Shown here in pieces: positions 50,064-55,818 of a stretch of 55,818 nt of DNA. The stretch's first letter is position 1, and every line of letters begins with the position of its first letter. The stretch is from positions 1-55,818 of the IMG/VR virus record IMGVR_UViG_3300044678_003043; one strand, 5' to 3'. A model generated the notes under the pieces. It was not told where the DNA came from and did not search any database. It saw only the letters and a list, made by a program, of their open reading frames with translations. This DNA comes from a virus. Both the position numbers and the translations under genes were made by a program.

Positions 50064-50825
50064 TTAAACTGTTAGTACACGGTCAATAATCTTACCGTAT
50101 TCTGAACCAACGTGAGCTGAGTCACCTGATGGTAGAAGACGGAATGTTACTGGGAATGTTGTTGCTGCTGTACGAGCCAAAGAGAACTGTGACTGTTCAA
50201 CAGACAAAACACGACGTGCATAATATACACGCTCAGTTGCTGATGCTTCTGAAGTTGGAGCCTGTCCAACTGCAATTAGCTGACGCTCTGTTGGAGCTGC
50301 ACCTAGTGCACCTGCTTCCAAACCTAGTGTGTCAACTGCTGATGTACCTGTTCCATCTGATGTAAGTGTTGATCCCTTTTGACCAAATACTGCAAGAACG
50401 TTCTCTAGAGTACCTTCTGCCATTTCTGTTGAGATCTGAACCATCATCGCAGACTTGAACAGCTTAGCTGTATCTAGCAACTGGTCAACAGTTACTGAGT
50501 CAAATGTTGGTTGGTAGCTGATCTGAAGACCGTTATTTGTGTAACCTACGTTGCGGTAAGCTCCACCAAGTGCTGGTGTTGACTCTGACGGTGTTGCTGT
50601 CTGAGTAGCACCTTTTGTTGTTAAAACTTTATTTAGTGTTGTAGTATAAGACTCTCCTGTTGAGAATGCTGGTACAAAACGATTTTTGTTTGCAACGAAA
50701 GCGTTTGCTTCGCCTGCATCCATGCTTGAGTCGTAACCAGATACTGTTGAATCTTCTACTGACAAGAATAGTGGTGATGCTCCAACAAGAATGTTGCGGG
50801 CGTCTCCTGTATTTTGATATGCCAT
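50064..50825 (-). CDS. Major tail tube protein
   Basis: 253 aa from the ATG at 50825, chosen because AGGAGG lies about 10 nt upstream; a longer start reads through that site. The sequence MAYQNTGDARNILVGASPLF and the beta-rich, Ala/Thr/Ser-rich body (FDSVTVDQLLDTAKLFKSAM) fit the tail tube fold. Position after tail terminator and before G/GT is standard. It has its own terminator downstream and a possible promoter upstream, as expected for an abundant virion protein. A palindrome ATTTCATATGAAAT is in its leader. Confidence 0.85.
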   Translation of the reverse strand: MAYQNTGDARNILVGASPLFLSVEDSTVSGYDSSMDAGEANAFVANKNRFVPAFSTGESYTTTLNKVLTTKGATQTATPSESTPALGGAYRNVGYTNNGLQISYQPTFDSVTVDQLLDTAKLFKSAMMVQISTEMAEGTLENVLAVFGQKGSTLTSDGTGTSAVDTLGLEAGALGAAPTERQLIAVGQAPTSEASATERVYYARRVLSVEQSQFSLARTAATTFPVTFRLLPSGDSAHVGSEYGKIIDRVLTV

Positions 50826-50899
50826 AATTGTATTGCCTCCTGATTTCATATGAAATTAATATATATATTTTGGCTGGCTAGGCCCTTTCCTCTGTTCTA

Positions 50900-50928
50900 A
50901 TTTTACTCTACTAACTTATAAAAGGCAA
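50900..50928 (-). promoter_or_regulatory. Candidate tail-tube promoter (weak)
   Basis: TTGCCT (50928-50923), 17-nt spacer, TAAAAT (50905-50900), in the 104-nt gap before the tail tube start. Hexamers match the consensus only in part. Confidence 0.35.
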
Positions 50929-50929
50929 A

Positions 50930-51439
50930 CTAGGCAAATCTGCCCTTGCCATCTAGTATTCTTGAGTATTTTATCTCTAATACTACATCTGCTGCATAGA
51001 ATCCTTGGATTTCTTCTGATGGGGCTGTAGATGATATATCTGCTACTTGAATGCTATGGAACTTGAATTTATCTGATAACCCAGCCCATTTATTAACATC
51101 TCTTGCAGACTCATCCATTCTTCTAAACTCATCAGTTAGGAAGTTTCTCATCTCAACAATGTCTAGGATCTCTGGTGAATATAGAGTTAATAAGATTTGC
51201 TCGCAGCATATCATCCAGTTATTCTCATATGACATACCTACCTTGTCATAGACTATATGCTTCTTGCCGCTCAAGAATTGATTCATTTCTGGCTGTTGCT
51301 GAACTGGGACTATTGGCACAAGTGCCTCGCCTAGGTTATCTGAATAATAATCATTCTCATCAAATATGCCTAGCCATGTAAGTCTGTTCCATAAGAACTT
51401 TCTTATTTCAAACATTGAATCTAATTTATAATTAGCCAT
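50930..51439 (-). CDS. Tail terminator-type protein
   Basis: 169 aa, alpha/beta. It starts with a helix (FEIRKFLWNRLTWLGIF), then strands (EQILLTLYSPEILDI) and ends with a clear beta hairpin (GFYAADVVLEIKYSRIL). Size and place just before the tail tube gene fit the tail terminator or tail completion protein. Assignment rests mostly on position. Overlaps the preceding gene by 8 nt. Confidence 0.65.
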   Translation of the reverse strand: MANYKLDSMFEIRKFLWNRLTWLGIFDENDYYSDNLGEALVPIVPVQQQPEMNQFLSGKKHIVYDKVGMSYENNWMICCEQILLTLYSPEILDIVEMRNFLTDEFRRMDESARDVNKWAGLSDKFKFHSIQVADISSTAPSEEIQGFYAADVVLEIKYSRILDGKGRFA

Positions 51440-52223
51440 TTACGAACCTCGCAAATGCTGCTGATGTAGCAGCCTCTGCTTCATTTGCCAGCTGATTTGG
51501 CGAGAAGCTATATTTAACTGTTTTAACTTGTGCTGGAACACCTAATGCTCTAGACAATGATGAATTAAATAGTCTTTGGAATCCCGATTTTTTTATTGAC
51601 ATGTTAACTAGATTACCAGTAAAGAAGTATCTATATTGTGCAAAGAATGCATTTTTAGTTGCCGCTCCGCCTGGCTTTCTAACAGTAACCGATTGTCCTT
51701 TTGGCATGAATATAGTATATCCATCTATATCAAAAACAAGCCTTTCTGAAAATCTTGGAGCAATAACTACAGTCTTTCCCTGCTCCATTATTTCAGCCTT
51801 TTTTACAAAGACATGTTTATTCTTAGAATTTTCAGAAGGTACAAAAGATTTGGAATCGATCAATTCATAATTAAGTTTTAATGATAAGCCATCTGCTGGA
51901 AGTTGTTTTAATTTAAACAATCTTGCCTCGTCTTGACCTACCCTATCCCACTCATAAACGTGGTGAAAAGATTTTGGAGAAGTTCTTGATTTTGCATCAA
52001 TATAATCTCCGAAGTCAACTTGCAATTGATCAAAGATTACATTTCTAAATGCTGATTGAAATTGAGCATTTGATGCTAGCTTTGCCATTACATTTGTTTT
52101 GTAGAATAGTGCTGCAGATATCTGTGCTACTGTGCTGTCTTTTAGCGCACCGCTGACAGGCTTATTGGCCATAAGATTTACCAATCCGCTTGCTGCTTTA
52201 ATAGCTAAAATTTCAGATGCCAA
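51432..52223 (-). CDS. Minor head/tail joining protein (gp10-like position)
   Basis: 263 aa from a TTG at 52223, preferred because GGAG is about 10 nt upstream and the overlap with the stopper gene falls to 11 nt; the longest frame would start at 52277. N-terminal helices with LASEILAIKAASGLVNLMAN, followed by a beta-rich part (IMEQGKTVVIAPRFSERLVF). It has the place of HK97 gp10-like proteins. Specific function is inferred from synteny. Confidence 0.65.
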   Translation of the reverse strand: MASEILAIKAASGLVNLMANKPVSGALKDSTVAQISAALFYKTNVMAKLASNAQFQSAFRNVIFDQLQVDFGDYIDAKSRTSPKSFHHVYEWDRVGQDEARLFKLKQLPADGLSLKLNYELIDSKSFVPSENSKNKHVFVKKAEIMEQGKTVVIAPRFSERLVFDIDGYTIFMPKGQSVTVRKPGGAATKNAFFAQYRYFFTGNLVNMSIKKSGFQRLFNSSLSRALGVPAQVKTVKYSFSPNQLANEAEAATSAAFARFVNG

Positions 52224-52638
52224 TTTGCTGGTTCTCCGCTCTTTGCAATGATGCGTTATATCCGACAACATTTCCAAAAGGATCTGATATAGGAGTTGTT
52301 CCTATTACATCAAATACTGTTGGAGTATCACTTGGATAGTTTAGCTCGTACCATATAGGCTTTCCGCTAGCATCTCTAATATTTTTTATCTTGTCTCTAG
52401 GGGTTAGCCGCTCTGCAGTTCTTGTTTCTACATATTGATTATTTGAATATTTATTTGAAAAATTTTGATTATCATTTGTTCTGTTTCGGCTTTCTGTAAT
52501 AATTCCTCTAGCGTAGCAGTCTAATGTTTTTATGTATGAGAACTCTCTAATAATTGCACCAGTATCTTTATCCTGCTGCTCTTGTTGTCTGTATACATCC
52601 ATTTTCATGGTCATTAAACCATCTACTGCTTCAAACAT
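52213..52638 (-). CDS. Head closure/stopper protein
   Basis: 141 aa. Beta-rich with a central basic, Asn-rich loop (RNRTNDNQNFSNKYSNNQY), and a C-terminal FDVIGTTPISDPFGN strand. Its order, second after the capsid-associated proteins, matches the stopper that seals the portal channel. TAATG overlap with the connector gene. Assignment mostly positional. Confidence 0.65.
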   Translation of the reverse strand: MFEAVDGLMTMKMDVYRQQEQQDKDTGAIIREFSYIKTLDCYARGIITESRNRTNDNQNFSNKYSNNQYVETRTAERLTPRDKIKNIRDASGKPIWYELNYPSDTPTVFDVIGTTPISDPFGNVVGYNASLQRAENQQIGI

Positions 52639-53621
52639 TACAATAAGACCATTTGAGTTATGACGTAGTCTGCAAGAAGCTTGTCTGCGTAAGATGATCC
52701 TGTTCCGTTAAATGCTTCAGATGAATATTCAAAATCCCAGTCTGTAGTAGATATCTTTTTAATATATCTTTCTCTCCAGATTCTATCTTTAGCAAAGTAC
52801 ATCTTCATTAGCTCTACTGTTGCGTCTCGGACCTCATTTGGAACGTAGGCCCAACCAAATCTAGCATAAACCTTATAAGATTGAGTTCTTCTAAATATAT
52901 TTGGAGATGAATCATTTATTGATGGAGGAACCATTCCGTTTGCAATATATACATCATTATCAAGTATTGCAGACTGGTTTACTCTTATTCCAAAACCGCT
53001 CAACGTGTTTTCTATTACCATGCCTAATGCATTTACATTATTGATTCTATCTATTAATAGCTGATCATTTGCATGCAACGTGTGTAACTGGTTTATCTTA
53101 ATTGGAAAAGAAAGAGTGTCTGAATCGTTTCCTATTGTGTAAAAGTTTGAATCGTATAAATAAAACTTTTGACCAGTATGTCCTTCAATTATATTTCTAG
53201 CATATCTTTCTGCTAGCTTTAGTTCTTGATAAGTTTTGTGATTAGGATCATTTGCATCCGACCCAAAACCTAGCTCCTGTGCAGCTTCCTGTATGTCTAC
53301 ATACGGGGTTACAACATCAAGGTACGTGGTATTTGAGTACGAATCTGAGTTATATTGCCAGTCCCAAACTAATTTAAACTTTCTATTTCTTGTTGTATAC
53401 TGAGTCGGAAGGTAAACACTAAAAGAGCCCTGATCAACTTCGCTTGCTTCCGCTGTAAGGGTTGCAAGGATTGTTGATGGGCTAATTAGTGGAGAGATAA
53501 CGGGATCTCCAGTTATGTCGTAAACTTTTACAGTAACTGTAGAGCTAGGCGTAATTGCTTCACCTTTTACGTAAAGCTTTGTTGTTGCCGCCGTGCTTGT
53601 GTTCTGGTATATCTCTGCCAT
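52638..53621 (-). CDS. Head-tail connector protein
   Basis: 327 aa. An N-terminal beta domain of about 110 residues (TTKLYVKGEAITPSSTVTVK; FKLVWDWQYNSDSY) is fused to a helical connector core: IQEAAQELGFG, LKLAERYARNIIEGHTGQKF, VRDATVELMKMYFAKDRIW. The helical part is typical of gp6/YqbG-like adaptors that join portal and tail. The extra N-terminal Ig-like domain is less usual and may decorate the connector. Confidence 0.78.
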   Translation of the reverse strand: MAEIYQNTSTAATTKLYVKGEAITPSSTVTVKVYDITGDPVISPLISPSTILATLTAEASEVDQGSFSVYLPTQYTTRNRKFKLVWDWQYNSDSYSNTTYLDVVTPYVDIQEAAQELGFGSDANDPNHKTYQELKLAERYARNIIEGHTGQKFYLYDSNFYTIGNDSDTLSFPIKINQLHTLHANDQLLIDRINNVNALGMVIENTLSGFGIRVNQSAILDNDVYIANGMVPPSINDSSPNIFRRTQSYKVYARFGWAYVPNEVRDATVELMKMYFAKDRIWRERYIKKISTTDWDFEYSSEAFNGTGSSYADKLLADYVITQMVLL

Positions 53622-53630
53622 GTGTTAGGC

Positions 53631-54029
53631 TTAGTTGTAGTACTCCTGTACTTCTCTAGGTGTAGCCAATCTAAACCCTTCCTCCTTATCAAAAATTTCT
53701 TGAGCCACATCTGGCTTCATTGCTACGAATGGGTGCTCTAAGGTAAATGTAAAACCAAGTGCATCATATCTGTAGTTTGGTCGATCCATCTTTACAAGAA
53801 CCATATCTTCATCAAGCTTTTGATTTGGATCTAGTCTAGGAAGAATTTCATCTGCATCTTCTTTTGCGTTCTCTATGTTTTTAAGTGTACCTTGGTAAAC
53901 TGACCAAGTTACTCCTTCTTCTGTTAGGGCTGCAATAACATCTGCTTTATTTTTTAGGCCATCAACATCAACTGCGAAGTCCGCTGCTAATGTCTTTAGT
54001 TCTTTGACCTTAAGTGTGTCAAATGACAT
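53631..54029 (-). CDS. SAP/HeH-domain head protein
   Basis: 132 aa. The first 40 residues LKVKELKTLAADFAVDVDGL and NKADVIAAL form a helix-extension-helix (SAP-like) DNA- or protein-binding motif often seen in phage head genes. The rest has YDALGFTFTLEHPFVAMK and an acidic C-terminus. It comes right after the capsid gene terminator and has a promoter of its own. Likely virion-associated. Confidence 0.72.
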   Translation of the reverse strand: MSFDTLKVKELKTLAADFAVDVDGLKNKADVIAALTEEGVTWSVYQGTLKNIENAKEDADEILPRLDPNQKLDEDMVLVKMDRPNYRYDALGFTFTLEHPFVAMKPDVAQEIFDKEEGFRLATPREVQEYYN

Positions 54030-54056
54030 ATATATACTCCTTTGGTATGTACATAA

Positions 54057-54065
54057 ATTATAGCA
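54057..54065 (-). promoter_or_regulatory. Extended -10 promoter after the capsid terminator
   Basis: TGCTATAAT (54065-54057), about 16 nt past the terminator hairpin, and 28 nt before the SAP-like gene, which has AGGAG in its leader. Confidence 0.5.
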
Positions 54066-54080
54066 CTATAAAATTAAAAT

Positions 54081-54108
54081 GAAAAGCCCCCAAAATTAAT
54101 TGGGGGCC
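54081..54108 (-). terminator. Terminator after the major capsid gene
   Basis: GGCCCCCAA-TTAATT-TTGGGGGC, then TTTTC on the minus strand: a strong GC-rich stem 25 nt after the capsid stop codon. Confidence 0.88.
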
Positions 54109-54132
54109 TTTCGGTAGTTATTTCTTATTTAA

Positions 54133-55182
54133 TTAAGAAGCAACCTTAACGTCTTTTACGACTACCCATGCATCTGCCTGCTCAATTTGGGTACCAACAC
54201 GAGTATACATTGTATATTCGATTGAGTCCTTCTTTGGCCAGAAGAAGCGGTAAACAGTTACATCACGCTTGATACCAATAACAACGTTATTTGGGAATGT
54301 CAAGTGGACGTCTCCGTGCTCTCCTGTTGGTGTTGCATATGAACCTGTCTGTGTTTCCTTAAGTAGTGGAACTTCAACAATTGGAATACCAAATGCGAAT
54401 GGTGCCACATATCCTGCTGGACCACCTAGACCACCCTGGTCTCCACGGATAATGCTTGAAGCGATATCTTGTGGGTTAACGTTTTGGATGTTCTGTGATG
54501 TTGAGTACAAGTAGTCTTGAATTAGGTTTGAGCCTGCAAGGAAGCGTAGGTCTGGACGACGCTGCTTGTACTTACGTGGCATAGCCTTTAGTGCCTTGTT
54601 GAAGATGTCACGAGATACTACTGCACCCGCTCCAGCTACTACACGACCATTTGTCTTTGCAATCTTGACAATACCATCAAATGCCTTGTATAGGTTATCT
54701 GAAGATAGAGCTGTGTTACCGTTAAGGACTACGTCCTCTAGGTCATTACCAGCCTGTGTTGCCATAAGTCTTGCAATGTGATCTTCTAGATCAGCACCTT
54801 CAATGTTGTCTTCTAGAGACTCAGTTGAAAGCTCCCAATCTAGGCGAAGCTTCTTTGTTGTGAGAGAAATCTTTGAGAACTGTACTGCTGAGTTTGTGCC
54901 AGTGTTCTCTGCTTCAGATGCAAGCTTCATAAGCTTTTCTCCGACGCCGATACGATCAATCTCTGTAGTGTCAGCTCTCATTCGAACTGTACGTGCTACT
55001 TTACCGATTACTGTTGCATCGAACATGTAATCGAGGAATCTTGCGGATTGCTCAGGATTGAGCAAGCCTCCCTTACCCTCGGAACCTACGTGAATTCCGT
55101 CGGTAGGGTTTGCTGCGCCAGTCATTCCACCTGTTAGTGTTGTGCCTGCTTCAGCTGCTTTTGCTAATAGTTCATTACTCAT
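54133..55182 (-). CDS. Major capsid protein (HK97-like)
   Basis: 349 aa. Features of the HK97 fold family of Gram-positive phages: an N-terminal arm with GLLNPEQSARFLDYMFDAT, long spine helix region LEDHIARLMATQAGNDLED, and a C-terminal P-domain with YRFFWPKKDSIEYTMYTRVG. Size is typical. It is flanked by a strong terminator and preceded by a coiled-coil scaffold-like gene. GGTGA lies before the ATG. The codon pattern looks more GC-rich than the neighbouring genes, consistent with high expression. Confidence 0.92.
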   Translation of the reverse strand: MSNELLAKAAEAGTTLTGGMTGAANPTDGIHVGSEGKGGLLNPEQSARFLDYMFDATVIGKVARTVRMRADTTEIDRIGVGEKLMKLASEAENTGTNSAVQFSKISLTTKKLRLDWELSTESLEDNIEGADLEDHIARLMATQAGNDLEDVVLNGNTALSSDNLYKAFDGIVKIAKTNGRVVAGAGAVVSRDIFNKALKAMPRKYKQRRPDLRFLAGSNLIQDYLYSTSQNIQNVNPQDIASSIIRGDQGGLGGPAGYVAPFAFGIPIVEVPLLKETQTGSYATPTGEHGDVHLTFPNNVVIGIKRDVTVYRFFWPKKDSIEYTMYTRVGTQIEQADAWVVVKDVKVAS

Positions 55183-55200
55183 TAGTTTTTCACCATACCC

Positions 55201-55818
55201 TTATTTTGTTAATTCGCTAACGGAACCGAGGAAAGTGCCGTTCCATTTTGATTTTTTGATTGTTACTCCAGCTGACCCGCCAAGGTCAGAGGACTTCTTG
55301 ATTGCAGTGTCTGATTCTACTGCGTCTACTCTTTTTTCAACTGTGTCCATGATGGACTTAATTGAATCAACTGCTGTTGAGAGTTCTGTGTGCTTTTCTG
55401 CTAATTCTGAAATTCTCAAATCGACATTCTTGCTAAAAGCTTCGACTGTCTCCTTGATTGTTGAAACCTGAGCAGCGTTTGCCTCAGAGGCCTTTTCCAA
55501 AGTCTCTGAGAAGAAACCCTTAAGGTCGCCTAGCATTTTAACAAAGTCAGGTGATTCCTGAACTGTTAGTTCTGCTGATTTTTCCAGAACTTCGGCAGAA
55601 GTTTCTTCAGCTACAACTTCAGCAGACTCTTGTTCTACTGGGGCAACTTCTTCAATAATTTCTGCAGGTGCTTCTGGAGCTACTGCTTCTTCTACTACTG
55701 GAGTTGCTTCTGTTACATTAAGCTTTTCCACTTCATTTCCTCCTTCTGCAATTGCCATATTTATATTTGTGTTGTCAGGCAATGTTTGCAATCTTGATCT
55801 ACGTGAATCAAGAATCTT
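55201..55818 (-). CDS. Scaffold-like protein, 5' end outside window
   Basis: The frame is open to the window edge with no stop, reading KILDSRRSRL before the first possible Met codon, and no ribosome binding site precedes any internal start. So the gene probably starts outside. Visible part: an Ala/Glu/Val-rich acidic segment (VEEAVAPEAPAEIIEEVAPV) and a coiled coil (STIKETVEAFSKNVDLRISE), then a basic tail KKSKWNGTFLG. Scaffolding proteins have this composition and place before the capsid gene, often fused to a prohead protease. Confidence 0.7.
   Translation of the reverse strand, partial: KILDSRRSRLQTLPDNTNINMAIAEGGNEVEKLNVTEATPVVEEAVAPEAPAEIIEEVAPVEQESAEVVAEETSAEVLEKSAELTVQESPDFVKMLGDLKGFFSETLEKASEANAAQVSTIKETVEAFSKNVDLRISELAEKHTELSTAVDSIKSIMDTVEKRVDAVESDTAIKKSSDLGGSAGVTIKKSKWNGTFLGSVSELTK

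Noticed and set aside
50843-50856. Perfect palindrome ATTTCATATGAAAT in the tail-tube leader as an operator
   Set aside because: It is AT-rich and short, so chance is likely in this genome. Noted only in the gene entry.

Overview
This window is a continuous piece of a tailed-phage genome with siphovirus architecture. Every gene I can support, about 60 protein genes and 4 tRNAs, lies on the minus strand, so transcription runs from high to low coordinates. The DNA is AT-rich. The siphovirus call rests on an HK97-type major capsid protein, a tail tube protein, a tail-assembly-chaperone pair joined by a canonical -1 slippery site, and an 11.3-kb tape-measure gene. The host cannot be identified. 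A CHAP plus LysM wall-degrading module in the tape measure, Gram-positive-like extended -10 promoters, possible leaderless messages and tRNA genes without encoded CCA suggest a Gram-positive bacterium, perhaps a low-GC actinobacterium. No integrase, repressor, portal or separate lysis module is visible, so the window is probably an incomplete genome.

Layout in the order of transcription. 55818-49289: head and connector genes (C-terminal part of a scaffold or protease-scaffold protein, major capsid protein, SAP-like protein, head-tail connector, stopper, minor head/tail protein, tail terminator, tail tube) and the G/GT chaperones. 49289-27375: tape measure, distal tail, hub, tip and fibre proteins, including two very large fibre-type proteins. 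27367-26286: small coiled-coil and structural proteins. 26279-15330: early/replication block behind a strong promoter with an overlapping palindrome and a terminator-like hairpin (metallophosphoesterase, zinc-finger and HTH proteins, DnaB-like helicase, primase, gp32-like protein, Pol III alpha, RecA, PD-(D/E)XK-like nuclease, SSB, two tiny membrane proteins). 15337-10831: mixed nuclease and auxiliary block (2OG oxygenases, Cas4-like nuclease, RuvC-like resolvase, SGNH protein, Nmad1-like protein). 10809-8257: terminase, far from the head genes. 8238-1: tRNAs and an auxiliary block (quinone oxidoreductase-like, SGNH, NodU/CmcH carbamoyltransferase, 2OG oxygenase, Hsp20, APS kinase-nucleotidylyltransferase fusion, nuclease, DUF2061, FmdB) ending in a secreted PA14 protein cut by the window edge.

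The replication set is self-sufficient: its own replicative polymerase, helicase, primase, two ssDNA-binding proteins, recombinase and junction nucleases. The most unusual content is auxiliary: three prolyl-hydroxylase-type oxygenases, two SGNH-fold proteins, an O-carbamoyltransferase and an oxidoreductase, mostly in tightly overlapping genes. These could modify a polymer such as DNA, virion protein or host glycan. That is inference. The tape measure is also unusual because it carries several enzyme-like domains between glycine-rich junctions.

Several real genes are very short and easily missed: XapX-like 15431-15589, membrane peptide 15330-15434, HTH 12336-12476, zinc finger 24677-24784, coiled coil 26707-26883, 40-aa protein 1686-1808, and the PA14 gene at 1-849. 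An extended -10 motif TGNTATAAT recurs in seven intergenic regions and probably drives much of the transcription.
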